Notes under the pieces: model-generated | The model's database searches: none | Seen by the model: the letters and a program-made list of their open reading frames with translations, nothing else | What the model was told of the DNA's origin: nothing | Source: JBBDYG01 sp040901765 | GTDB lineage: Bacteria; Planctomycetota; Planctomycetia; Pirellulales; Lacipirellulaceae | Direction: 5' to 3' | NCBI GenBank assembly: GCA_040901765.1 | Contig: JBBDYG010000033.1 | Span: 1-64,000 of the forward strand | DNA: 64,000 nucleotides | Shown: in pieces, positions 47,627 to 56,160 of the stretch | Position numbering within the stretch: position 1 is the stretch's first letter | Layout: every line of letters starts with the position of its first letter | Program-made: the position numbers and the translations under genes

Positions 47627-47745
47627 GATGAATGCAGCCCCCGCCGCTTGCGGCTTAGCGACGATTCACTCCCCCCGCGGTTAATTCGATCCGCCATTGG
47701 AGGTTAGGCTTCTGGTAGGATGCGATCCGGTCCCGAAACCCCGCC

Positions 47746-48684
47746 ATGCAACTTCGCTCTTTCTCCAAAAGCCGGAATACAATCGTGACAACTTCTGTTC
47801 GGGGTGACGCGGTTGAAATCCACTGGCAACGGCTGCGTGTGCGAGTCGATTCCGCGTTGGATCTCGCGCTTCAATTCGGCGAGGGATGTCCCATCGAGCT
47901 ACAGGAAGCGATGCGCTACAGCGTGCTCGGTTCGGGCAAGCGACTTCGACCGTTGCTCGTGTTGCTGGCGGCTGAAGCGTGTGGAGGCCTGGTTGAAGCC
48001 GCGCTTCCCGCCGCGTGTGCCGTCGAGCTGATTCACGCCTACTCGCTGGTCCACGACGATCTGCCGGCGATGGACGACGACGATCTTCGTCGCGGCCGAC
48101 CGACGTGCCACAAACAGTTTGGAGAAGCGACCGCAATCCTGGTGGGCGACGCCCTGCAGGCCCGCGCGTTCGAGCTACTGGCGAGTGGCATCAAGCCGGC
48201 CGAACGAACTGTCCGCTGCGTGGCGGAGCTTGCCCGAGCCGCGGGTGCCACGGCGCTCGTTGGCGGACAAACGGATGATCTCGCGGGACTGAACTCGCAT
48301 GCCACGGTCGAGCGGCTGCAAGCCATTCACCGCCGCAAAACCGGCGCAATGTTTGTCGTGTCGCTCCGCCTGGGAGCAATTGTCGCCGGGGCGACGGACG
48401 ATCAACTAACTGCCCTCACGGAATACGGCACGCACGTCGGCCTCGCGTTCCAGATCATCGACGACCTGCTCGATGTATCGGGCCAGCAAGATGTCGTCGG
48501 GAAGCGCCTCGGTAAAGACCACGATCGGCGCAAATTAACCTATCCACAATTGCTAGGCGTTGAAGCGAGCCGACACCGAGTAGAAGAACTGCTCGATTCA
48601 GCGATTAGGGCACTCGAGCCCATTGGCGACGATGCCGATTCGCTTCGTGGGCTAGCACGCTTTATTGTTCAACGAGACCATTAA
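47746..48684 (+). CDS. polyprenyl synthetase (farnesyl/geranylgeranyl diphosphate synthase)
   Basis: 312 aa. Both aspartate-rich motifs are present: HDDLPAMDDDDL near residue 104 and IIDDLLD near residue 233, with FGEATAILVGDAL and GGQTDDL between. Chain length cannot be told with certainty; IspA-like farnesyl synthase is likely because dxs follows. The start at 47746 lacks a strong ribosome-binding site; an internal GTG near 47785 is possible. Confidence 0.9.
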   Translation: MQLRSFSKSRNTIVTTSVRGDAVEIHWQRLRVRVDSALDLALQFGEGCPIELQEAMRYSVLGSGKRLRPLLVLLAAEACGGLVEAALPAACAVELIHAYSLVHDDLPAMDDDDLRRGRPTCHKQFGEATAILVGDALQARAFELLASGIKPAERTVRCVAELARAAGATALVGGQTDDLAGLNSHATVERLQAIHRRKTGAMFVVSLRLGAIVAGATDDQLTALTEYGTHVGLAFQIIDDLLDVSGQQDVVGKRLGKDHDRRKLTYPQLLGVEASRHRVEELLDSAIRALEPIGDDADSLRGLARFIVQRDH

Positions 48685-48689
48685 GAGAG

Positions 48690-48751
48690 AACCACTAATA
48701 GACGCTAACGCGAATACAGTGCCCGCTATCTATTAGCGTTCATTAGCGGTT
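48690..48751. repeat. inverted repeat of the GCTAAT type
   Basis: ACCACTAATAGACGCTAA (48700-48717) is answered by an inverted TTAGCGTTCATTAGCGGT (48733-48750) immediately before dxs. Related to the repeats at 22574-22780 and 50705-50782. Confidence 0.85.
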
Positions 48752-48763
48752 TTCTTCCCTATA

Positions 48764-50707
48764 ATGTCAGGTTTCATGCCCAATTCACCAATACTCCCGA
48801 AAATTCAATCTCCCCGCGATCTCGATGGCCTTTCGTTGATCGAGCTTGAGCGACTCGCGGTGGAGATGCGCGACGTGCTTTGCAATCTTGTTGCCTGCCG
48901 TAGTGCTCACTTCGCGTCGAATTTGGGCGTTGTCGAGCTATGCATCGCTCTACATCAGACGTTCGATTTTCAACACGACCGATTGATTTGGGACACCGGT
49001 CACCAAATTTATCCGCATAAGCTACTCACCGGCCGGTATGAGCAATTTCCAACGATTCGCACCAAGGGGGGCCTCATGGGCTACCCCAATCCGGTTGAGA
49101 GCGACTACGACCTGTTCATGACAGGCCACGCCGGTGCGAGTGTCTCCACCGCCTTGGGGCTATCCAGCGGCGATAGTTTGCTTCGCGGACACGAGGACCG
49201 CTGGACCGTGGCGGTGATCGGCGACGGCGCGTTTCCCTCGGGAGTCGTCTACGAGGCGCTCAACAACATCAAACGCGACGGCCGGCGAATGCTCGTCATT
49301 TTGAACGACAACAAAATGTCGATCTGCCCGCGAGTGGGCGGTGTCGCCGACTATCTTGACCGGCTGCGAATGAACCCGATGTACTCGGGCCTCAAGGAAG
49401 AGATTGTCCGCGTACTGTCGAAAGTACCCATGCTCGGCGACCCGGTCGAACGGCTGCTGGCCCAGATCAAAGAGGCCGCCAAAGCCGGCCTCCATGGCGG
49501 TATGTTCTTTGAAGATCTTGGCCTGCGGTACATCGGCCCGATCGATGGGCACAACATCGCCCTGGTGCGCAAATATCTCCGGATGGTCAAGAAGACGGAC
49601 GGCCCGGTGCTGCTTCACGTCGTCACAGAAAAAGGCCACGGCTTCCGCCCTGCGGCGGAAGACCCAGTGCTGTTCCACGCTCCGCCGCAGTTCGAGCGCG
49701 AGTGCGATCGCGTCGTCACCATGAAAAAGGGCGGAGCGAGGTCCTACACGCACGTCGCGTCCGACGCGATCCACAATCAGATGGGCCAAAACGAGCGCGT
49801 GACGGTGATGACCGCCGCGATGTGCCAAGGGAACAATTTGGAGAAAGTTCGCGAGTCGTTCCCCGACCGATTCTTTGACACCGGCATCTGCGAAGCCCAT
49901 ACGGTCGCGTTTGCCGCGGGGCAAGCAAAGGTCGGCCTGCGGCCGATTGTCGATATCTATAGCACGTTCCTGCAACGCGCGTTCGATCATCTTTTCCAAG
50001 AGGTCGCGCTGCAGAATCTGCCGGTCACCTTTATGCTCGACCGCGGTGGCTTGGCGGGGCCGGACGGGCCGACCCATCACGGCGTGTTCGACCTTGGCTA
50101 CTTGCGGCTGTTGCCGAACATGGTCGTGATGGCGCCGGGCGATGCCGACGATCTATTTTCTATGCTTCCCTTCGCGCTTGGCCATGAGGGACCGTGCGCG
50201 ATTCGCTACCCCAAGGCGGCTGCCGAGACAATCAGCGGCGAACGGACTCCCATCGAGCTTGGCCGTAGCGAAGTTCTCAGCGAAGGCGACGACGGCACGA
50301 TCATCTGCTGCGGCGCGCTGCTGTCGAATTGTCTTGCCGCGGCGAAACAACTGGCCAGCGAGGGCCTTGATGTCGGAGTGATTAACGCGCGATTCGTGAA
50401 GCCGCTCGATACGGCTGTGATTCTGCACGCAGTCCGTCGCAGCAAGTTCGTGGTGACCGTCGAAGAAGCGGCACTGGCTGGCGGATTTGGTAGCGCGGTG
50501 CTTGAGGCGGCAGTGGATGCGGGCGTTGAAACCGCCCACATACGTCGACTTGGTATTCCTGACCGCTTCATTGAACACGCCGAACGTGGCGAACTGCTGG
50601 CCGATTTGGGTCTCGATCCGGCAGGCATCGCCCGCGCGTGCCGTGAACTTGCTGATAAGTGTTTAGAGACGACCGAACGAGGATCCTCGCACGCAACTAT
50701 CTCGTGA
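48764..50707 (+). CDS. dxs: 1-deoxy-D-xylulose-5-phosphate synthase
   Basis: 647 aa. First enzyme of the non-mevalonate isoprenoid pathway: condenses pyruvate with glyceraldehyde 3-phosphate, using thiamine diphosphate. Supported by HFASNLGVVELCIALH, WDTGHQIYPHKLLTGR, GDGAFPSGVVYEALN with ILNDNKMSI, PIDGHN and the transketolase middle domain (YSTFLQRAFDHLFQEVALQNLPV; DRGGLAGPDGPTHHG). The usual GHSSTSIS motif reads GHAGASVS here. Lies between a prenyl synthase and nadK, which fits pathway logic. Confidence 0.93.
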   Translation: MSGFMPNSPILPKIQSPRDLDGLSLIELERLAVEMRDVLCNLVACRSAHFASNLGVVELCIALHQTFDFQHDRLIWDTGHQIYPHKLLTGRYEQFPTIRTKGGLMGYPNPVESDYDLFMTGHAGASVSTALGLSSGDSLLRGHEDRWTVAVIGDGAFPSGVVYEALNNIKRDGRRMLVILNDNKMSICPRVGGVADYLDRLRMNPMYSGLKEEIVRVLSKVPMLGDPVERLLAQIKEAAKAGLHGGMFFEDLGLRYIGPIDGHNIALVRKYLRMVKKTDGPVLLHVVTEKGHGFRPAAEDPVLFHAPPQFERECDRVVTMKKGGARSYTHVASDAIHNQMGQNERVTVMTAAMCQGNNLEKVRESFPDRFFDTGICEAHTVAFAAGQAKVGLRPIVDIYSTFLQRAFDHLFQEVALQNLPVTFMLDRGGLAGPDGPTHHGVFDLGYLRLLPNMVVMAPGDADDLFSMLPFALGHEGPCAIRYPKAAAETISGERTPIELGRSEVLSEGDDGTIICCGALLSNCLAAAKQLASEGLDVGVINARFVKPLDTAVILHAVRRSKFVVTVEEAALAGGFGSAVLEAAVDAGVETAHIRRLGIPDRFIEHAERGELLADLGLDPAGIARACRELADKCLETTERGSSHATIS

Positions 50708-50782
50708 ACCGCTGATAAACGCTAATGGACGCTAATTGATTCGATTGCAATATTAGCGCCAATTAGCGTCCATCAGCGGTTT
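50705..50782. repeat. inverted repeat of the GCTAAT type
   Basis: GAACCGCTGATAAACGCTAA with a second GCTAAT (50705-50736) pairs with an inverted AATTAGCGTCCATCAGCGGT arm (about 50752-50780). It fills the gap between dxs and nadK. Confidence 0.88.
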
Positions 50783-50787
50783 CCCCT

Positions 50788-51639
50788 ATGATTACCGCCC
50801 CCAAACCAAAAGTGGTGCTATTGGCCGATGGCTCGCGCGATTCTCTGCGCGAGCAGGCCGAGCAGCACCGGGCGATGATCGCGCGCGAGTGCGAGATCGT
50901 CGCCACCGTGCTCGACCTTGACGGCGCTTTTGATCCGGCGGATGCCGAGTTTGCCATCGTGCTTGGTGGCGACGGGTCGATTCTGCGTGCCGCTCGCTTG
51001 ATGGGCCAACGCCAATTGCCGGTGCTCGGGGTGAATCTCGGCAAGCTGGGCTTTCTGGCCGATGTGAAGCCCGAGCTTTTGGAGCACGCGCTCACCGAAC
51101 TGCGATACGGCCGCCACCGCGTCGACCGGCACGTGATGCTGGAATGTTCGCTGCTCCGCGCCGGACGGACGGAGCACTTGGAACTTTGCCTCAACGAAGT
51201 CGCGGTGCTAGCAGGGCCGCCGTTTAAAATGCTCGACGTGCAGCTTTACGTTGACGCTGAATGGGTCACTTCTTATAGTTGCGACGGGTTGATCGTGAGT
51301 ACGCCCGTCGGTTCGACGGCCCACAGCCTGTCGGCCGGCGGCCCGATTCTCCGCAAGGAATTACAAGCGGTGGTCATCTCGCCGATCAGCCCCCACACGC
51401 TCACCAACCGCCCGGTGGTCGATTCGGCCGACCGGCAATACGAGCTGGTGGTCCCCGCACCGAACGCAGGCACCACGCTGGTCGTCGATGGCCGGGCCAT
51501 CGCGCAGCTCGTTCCGGAGCATCGCGTGCGAATCATCAAAAGCGAAGCCGTCTTTCAACTCGTGGAGGTATCGGGCCACACGTACTACCGCACGCTCCGG
51601 GAAAAACTCGGCTGGGGCGGTCGAATTAAGCCATCGTAG
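50788..51639 (+). CDS. nadK: NAD kinase
   Basis: 283 aa. The NAD(+) kinase motif LGGDGSILRAAR (GGDGS at 60-64) and the second-domain STPVGSTAHSLSAGGP and ISPHTLTNRPVV are all present. Makes NADP for biosynthesis. It is the last gene of the xseA-dxs run. Its TAG stop codon lies in the junction with a palindromic repeat (see 51636-51710). Confidence 0.95.
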   Translation: MITAPKPKVVLLADGSRDSLREQAEQHRAMIARECEIVATVLDLDGAFDPADAEFAIVLGGDGSILRAARLMGQRQLPVLGVNLGKLGFLADVKPELLEHALTELRYGRHRVDRHVMLECSLLRAGRTEHLELCLNEVAVLAGPPFKMLDVQLYVDAEWVTSYSCDGLIVSTPVGSTAHSLSAGGPILRKELQAVVISPISPHTLTNRPVVDSADRQYELVVPAPNAGTTLVVDGRAIAQLVPEHRVRIIKSEAVFQLVEVSGHTYYRTLREKLGWGGRIKPS

Positions 51640-51710
51640 GTCAGGCTCCGCCTGACAGAACCCTGATAAGGACTCAAATCGCCAAGTCGTCAGGCACAGC
51701 CTGACCTACT
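51636..51710. repeat. paired GTCAGGC palindromes after nadK
   Basis: GTCAGGC-TCC-GCCTGAC (51640-51656) and GTCAGGC-ACA-GCCTGAC (51689-51705) lie in inverted flanking context (GTAGGTCAGG ... CCTGACCTAC). The first unit's leading GTAG contains the TAG that ends nadK. Confidence 0.85.
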
Positions 51711-51726
51711 GCAAGGATGCAATCAA

Positions 51727-52590
51727 ATGAAACACGTACTCTTAGCCTGCGGGCTGGTTCTTTACACGAGTACCGCCATTGCCGCGGAGAACGACTCAGC
51801 CGAGAAATTCACGCTCCGCTACAAGCTGAAGCAGGGCGATGTGCTTCGCTATTCGGTGGAACATCAGGCCTCCGTTCGTAGCACGATCGACGGCACCACG
51901 CAGCAGGCCACCACCCGCAGTGATTCGCTGAAAGCTTGGCGCGTGATCGACGTGATGCCCAGTGGCGAGATCGAGTTCATGAACATCGTCGAGCGGCTGC
52001 GGATGACCAATCAACTGCCCGATCGCGCGGAAATGATTTACGACAGCGAGAAAGACAGTACGCCGCCGCCGGGGTTTGAGGACGCCGCCAAAGCGGTCGG
52101 TGTGCCGCTGAGCATCGTTCGCATGACTCCGTGGGGCGACGTGTTGAAACGCGAAGTCAAGCACCACCAACCCGCTGCCGACCCCGATGCGCCAATGGCG
52201 ACTCTGTTGCCGGAAGACCCCGTCGCGGTCGGCGACACGTGGGACGAGCCGCGCGAAGTGACGGTTAAGCTCCAGGATGGCAACACAAAGAAGATCGAAA
52301 CCCGCCGACACTTCAAGCTCAAGAGCGTCGAGACGGGCGTCGCTGTAATCGAGGCGACCTACCAGGTTCTTTCGCCCGTAAGCGAGCAAATTGAAGCCCA
52401 ACTCGCCCAGCGACTCCTCCACGGCGAAATCCGCTTCGATATCGAAGCCGGCAAGGTGCTCAGCCAAAAAATGGACGTCGACAAGCGCGTCCTCGGCTTC
52501 GCCGGCGCCACCAGCAGCATGCACTACGTCATGCGGATGGAAGAAAAGCTGGTCGAGAAGCCAACCGAAGTGGCGAGGAAGCCGGAATAG
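51727..52590 (+). CDS. secreted hypothetical protein, DUF6263-like
   Basis: 287 aa with a signal peptide (about 1-20). The pattern FTLRYKLKQGDVLRYSVEHQ near the N-terminus and LLPEDPVAVGDTWDEPREVTV in the middle resemble DUF6263-type planctomycete proteins, but I am not sure of the family. A beta-rich extracytoplasmic protein is likely. No function can be inferred. Confidence 0.7.
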   Translation: MKHVLLACGLVLYTSTAIAAENDSAEKFTLRYKLKQGDVLRYSVEHQASVRSTIDGTTQQATTRSDSLKAWRVIDVMPSGEIEFMNIVERLRMTNQLPDRAEMIYDSEKDSTPPPGFEDAAKAVGVPLSIVRMTPWGDVLKREVKHHQPAADPDAPMATLLPEDPVAVGDTWDEPREVTVKLQDGNTKKIETRRHFKLKSVETGVAVIEATYQVLSPVSEQIEAQLAQRLLHGEIRFDIEAGKVLSQKMDVDKRVLGFAGATSSMHYVMRMEEKLVEKPTEVARKPE

Positions 52591-52706
52591 GGTGGGCTTG
52601 CCGAGCGCGAGCTAATCTGCACCACTGCCTTGCGGAGGGGCTATACTTGCGCGTTGGGGCCGGGCCGGGCCCCCCGAACAAGTCGCCAATAAAGCTCACC
52701 CCTTCC

Positions 52707-53168
52707 ATGACTGCCGAACCACTGCTCAACAAGGTTGCGATTGTCCTGGCGGAGCACCGACTCGAAGCGGTGATGGTCGGTAACGCCGCAGCGGCACTTC
52801 ACGGGGCACCGGTGACGACGCTCGACATCGACTTCATGTTCCGCAAGACGCCTGCGAACTTGAAGAAGCTTAAGGCGATTGCTCGAAGCTTGGACGCGAG
52901 TATTCTGAAGCCTTACTATCCCGTGTCGGACCTCTACCGGGTCGTCAACGACGATCAAGGCATCCAGCTTGATTTCATGGCTCGACTGCACGGCGTTCGA
53001 TCGTTTGAGGGGCTACGTTCTCGCGCGGAGTCGGTCTCGTTCGGCGAACACGAATTGAAGATCGCAAGTCTTGCTGATATCATCAGCAGCAAGCGTGCCG
53101 CCGGTCGCGCTCGCGACTTGGCAGTGCTGGACATCCTGGAAAAAACCCTCGATGAGCAAGACAAGTAG
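52707..53168 (+). CDS. nucleotidyltransferase-like protein (possible toxin)
   Basis: 153 aa from the ATG at 52707. LLNKVAIVLAEHRLEAVMVGNAAAALHGAPVTTLDIDFMF has the Gly-rich loop and the DxD-like TTLDIDFM of the minimal nucleotidyltransferase (AbiEii/DUF6036-like) superfamily; IQLDFMARLHG supplies a third acidic residue. The ADIISSKRAAGRARDLAVLDIL tail is typical of these. It overlaps the next small gene by 17 bp. Such pairs often act as toxin and antitoxin; inferred, not shown. Confidence 0.75.
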   Translation: MTAEPLLNKVAIVLAEHRLEAVMVGNAAAALHGAPVTTLDIDFMFRKTPANLKKLKAIARSLDASILKPYYPVSDLYRVVNDDQGIQLDFMARLHGVRSFEGLRSRAESVSFGEHELKIASLADIISSKRAAGRARDLAVLDILEKTLDEQDK

Positions 53169-53307
53169 AAAAGCTCAAGAAGACGCTTTAAAAAAAGAAA
53201 GCGAACGCGCCCTTGTCGAGCAGATTCGCCGGCTGCAGGCGCTGCCGATGAACAAGCGCACGAACTTCCTGCGCGTGCGGCGGCCGGGCGGTGGGTCGCA
53301 TTTGTGA
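53152..53307 (+). CDS. 51-aa partner of the nucleotidyltransferase-like protein
   Basis: A small basic protein beginning with MSKTSRKAQEDALKKESE and ending RTNFLRVRRPGGGSHL. It overlaps the end of the upstream nucleotidyltransferase gene, which argues for translational coupling. The C-terminal RRPGGGS and preceding LPMNKR look like a conserved small-protein signature beside such genes. It could be an antitoxin or a stabilising partner. Confidence 0.6.
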   Translation: MSKTSRKAQEDALKKESERALVEQIRRLQALPMNKRTNFLRVRRPGGGSHL

Positions 53308-53359
53308 TGATCGCGATGCAGAGTAGCTTGCGCCAAGCCGGCCGCAATCGACCGTTCTG

Positions 53360-54579
53360 CTATCTCATCCGCCACCACATTCCGATTTCGATGCGGTTGC
53401 CCATGCTTTCATCGGGTATGAACTGTAACGCTAACTTGGTAATCCGGTCGTCCTTGGGATCGAATTGATTCTTCCTCTGATATTCCCCGAGTATTGGCCC
53501 CATCGCATCGCCAGTCGATTTCCAAAGTCGGAACCAACTGCGACGGCCCAGCGCGCATCTCCACACCACCTGCATTTCGACTTCGCCGTCTGAAAGTGGA
53601 GGATGTCCGCATGCAGCGATTGCGCTTCGTAGCTCTGCCTTGAATCCACTGTCATTGGAAGGCATTGTGTCCGGGCAAATGGAGAAGTGACAGCAATCGC
53701 CCAAGTCGCAATCAGAGCTTTCCGACTCGGCTATTCCGAGTGCAAGGCTAGAACTGCCTCCAGCTGTCTTTTCTGCTGAGACCAATCGGAACTGGGACGC
53801 CGGCAAGCACCCGCATTCGAAGAGCGGAGTCAGGTAGTTCTCAAGATCGTTGCCGCGGAGAAGATCGACAAATGGTGGCATTCCAACCTGAAGGTGCAAG
53901 TAAAGACAATCTTGATCTAGTGAGACCAGTAACGCTTCGCGCACCAACTCGCGATATTCTCGCAGACGGACTTGGCTGGGGTCGGTTGATTTTTCCCAAC
54001 TCGCCTTGAGTGGGGCGAGGTTTTCGATTCTTGCAAGTTCGGTTTTCGGTCGCCAAAACCTCCAAGTCTGGTTCTCATTCGACGGTGGTGCTAACGGCAG
54101 AGTGTGCTGGACCCTTGCAAGCGGCGCTTGTGGTTGCGACGCTCGACAGCAATAGCAACTAGGCTTCAATTCTCCCCCTACTTCATCTCGCGCCCACGAA
54201 TGCAATTGGTCGCTGCTGCCCGAGCAAATCTTTATGTATTGCTTCGTGGTCCAATTCTCGCGATTGTCAGTGGTGAGTTCAAACTTCAAATGCAACAAGC
54301 CAAACGCCCTGGATTTGAAGGGGTTTTCGACGTTTGTTCACGATTCCCCGAAAATTCTAGAGCCGAACTGCTAGCAGCTTCGAAAATCAGCCCGCGACTC
54401 AGCCTCAAAGTTGTCGCATTTGAAGTTTGACATCACCCAGTTGAAATATGCGGGCAAGTCGCGCGATGCAAGATCAGGTACGCCGGTGTCGGTCGTCGCT
54501 GCGCGTTAACGACGAAGCCACTCGGATTCTGATCGATCCACTGCAAATAGGCTTCGTCGTCCTCGATGAAGATGACCAC
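53360..54579 (-). pseudogene. hypothetical gene split by an inverted-repeat-bounded segment
   Basis: The 5' part starts at a GTG (54579) with GGAGGG nine bases upstream and encodes 48 aa: VIFIEDDEAYLQWIDQNPSG, then FVVNAQRRPTPAYLILHRATC, then a stop at 54433. The 3' part, in another frame (54298 down to 53360), resumes with FELTTDNRENWTTKQYIKIC and SWARDEVGGELKPSCYCC and continues about 290 aa. From general familiarity with similar proteins, the two halves belong to one protein, with LHRATC followed by TTxxYIKIC. The interruption coincides with the inverted repeats at 54272-54437. The function of the family is unknown to me. Confidence 0.65.
54272..54437. repeat. inverted-repeat-bounded segment inside a broken gene
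   Basis: Arms at 54272-54293 and 54416-54437 are 22 bp each and match with two mismatches in inverted orientation; the inner 15 bp (TCAAACTTCAAATGC and its complement) match exactly. They enclose 122 bp without coding capacity. It may be a small MITE-like insertion; no target duplication is clear. Confidence 0.75.
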
Positions 54580-54744
54580 GACTTGGGCCCTCCAATCAGT
54601 TTATGAAAAAGAAAGCGGGGCTAACGATCTAGACGAGTGTAGCGGTGGGTAGAGATCATTGCAAAGCGAACCGCGCAGGAGTTTTAGAAAAGCAACTCCC
54701 CTGTCAGTCGGCGTCCACGATTGGCCAGCACACAGCTGCCGCGG

Positions 54745-55217
54745 TCAATGCCGATTCTCGGTCAACTTCTGTCGCACAGCCTGAAGCAATTCCGCCGAAG
54801 CGTAGAAATTAGTATTGAAGCGTCGATCGATGGCATCCTCGCCGTCGAATAGGCCGCGCGTCGCTGCATCCAAGATCACGGCAAGTGTTCCCGCTACCTT
54901 GAGTCCGTTTGCCTGAGCAGCTTTCCGCCCTTGCTTCTCGTCCAGCAGGATCAGGTCGGCGCTAAGTTCAAGGGTTAATGCGATTGCGTCTCGTTCTCCC
55001 GCGTCCAAGCTGAGGGTCAACGAAGCCGGTTGCGGACTGGCGATCCGAAGCCATTCGGGCGGCTGATTGGCCCACTTTGTCGCCGGCGACTGTTCGTGGC
55101 ATAGCTCGGAATGAACGGAGGCGGTATAACGACCTCGCCGTACAATTTCGGCACGCAATCAGCGACTCCAATCTCCACCAAAAACGCGAGCGGGCCGGTA
55201 TCAGAAACGACGATCAC
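54745..55217 (-). pseudogene. PIN-domain (DUF3368) toxin gene with a frameshift
   Basis: The 5' part reads MIVVSDTGPLAFLVEIG and VPKLYGEVVIPP, the start of a DUF3368 PIN-like ribonuclease. Near 55119-55123 the frame must shift by one base: the continuation in the next frame is SVHSELCHEQSPATKWANQP, LDAGERDAIALTLELSADLILLDEKQGRKAA and KVAGTLAVILDAA, all typical of the family. A one-base deletion after CCGCC explains it. Acidic residues D6 and the DAGE, DE residues are intact on both sides. Overlaps the UPF0175 gene by 4 bp (ATGA). Toxin probably dead. Confidence 0.85.
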
Positions 55218-55480
55218 GATCCGGCCGTCTCACGCAGTGACTCAAGATCGGATTCCACCTCCGAGACGTTCATGGGCAGCGATGCCCCGCGGCTCTTTAG
55301 AAAGGCATGCGCATCGAACAGCGACATTCCCAGCAGGCCGGCCACCTGTCGCGACGTGATGCGGCCTTCGCTGAACCAAGCGGCCGCCAAATCTTGCTTG
55401 GCCCGTTCTTCGAGACTGGAACCGTACTGGCTTCGCAGCGTCGATTCGACATCGGCAGGCAGATCGATGGTGAGCGTCAT
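55214..55480 (-). CDS. UPF0175 family antitoxin-like protein
   Basis: 88 aa. MTLTIDLPADVESTLRSQYG, LEERAKQDLAAAWFSEGRITSRQVAGLLGMSLFDAHAFL is the UPF0175 pattern, a helix-turn-helix-like fold found upstream of DUF3368 PIN toxins. It would neutralise the PIN protein and probably repress its own operon. Intact here, whereas the partner gene is frameshifted. Confidence 0.85.
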   Translation of the reverse strand: MTLTIDLPADVESTLRSQYGSSLEERAKQDLAAAWFSEGRITSRQVAGLLGMSLFDAHAFLKSRGASLPMNVSEVESDLESLRETAGS

Positions 55481-56160
55481 ACCTTTATTCTACCGCATCT
55501 TTCCCCTGAAGGTCTAGAGCGTTTACTTTGTCGTGAATACTCTGCCGGCGCGCTTTCTTTTCAACTTTCTTGTAGAAAAAGTGCCGCCTTTCTGCTATGA
55601 TGATCAGCACATTATGAACATGTGAACATTGTAGCGACGGGTGACTAAGATGCCGCGAAACGGTGGCTGGAAGCCGCGACTACGTCCCGCGCAAAACTCG
55701 AGTTGTGACCCCAAAGCGTCCGCCAGTACCCCATCGAAATGTAAGCAAACGCCATGAGTTGTGATCGCCCCGATTCGTGGAATCGCCTCAATTTTCAGGC
55801 TCAGCGGAGCGCGCTACCGCTCAAAACTCACCACGTTTTGAAAACAAAAACTCACTTTCGCGGCACTGCGCAAAACTCGCGAGTCTCTACCGACGCCGTC
55901 GTCTCGTCTTGGGATTCCCGGCCACTGATTGGTTCGTAATTCTGTCCACCCGTGTCCGCCGGCGGCGGACAAAATCTTATCCGTTTTTCCCGGAGTACAA
56001 TCGCGAAATGAGTTTTGTCCGCATCAATCGCGAGTTGCGTTTTCCGGACAAAATTCGGAAACCCGAATCCCGTAGTTCAGCCTTTCCAGCCAACCTGCGA
56101 GAAGACACCAGGCTGAAAGCCTGACCTACCCCGGCCCCCTCCCTCCCGCACCCTCACCCC
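55481..56160. other. gene-free stretch upstream of the antitoxin gene
   Basis: 680 bp without a supported coding frame. A TATGAT box at 55595-55600 on the plus strand resembles a sigma-70 -10 element, and TGAACATGTGAACA at 55614-55627 is a direct repeat of TGAACA around two bases that could be an operator. A CAGGC/GCCTG palindrome of the GTCAGGC family is at 56109-56125. A 35-codon open frame from 55650 is not convincing. Confidence 0.45.

Noticed and set aside
48764..50707. Suspicion that dxs might be a paralogue because GHSSTSIS reads GHAGASVS
   Set aside because: All other thiamine-diphosphate and substrate motifs and the genomic context fit dxs.
55754..56124. Open frames in the stretch before pyk
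   Set aside because: Overlapping frames with no start signal, biased composition and repeat content.
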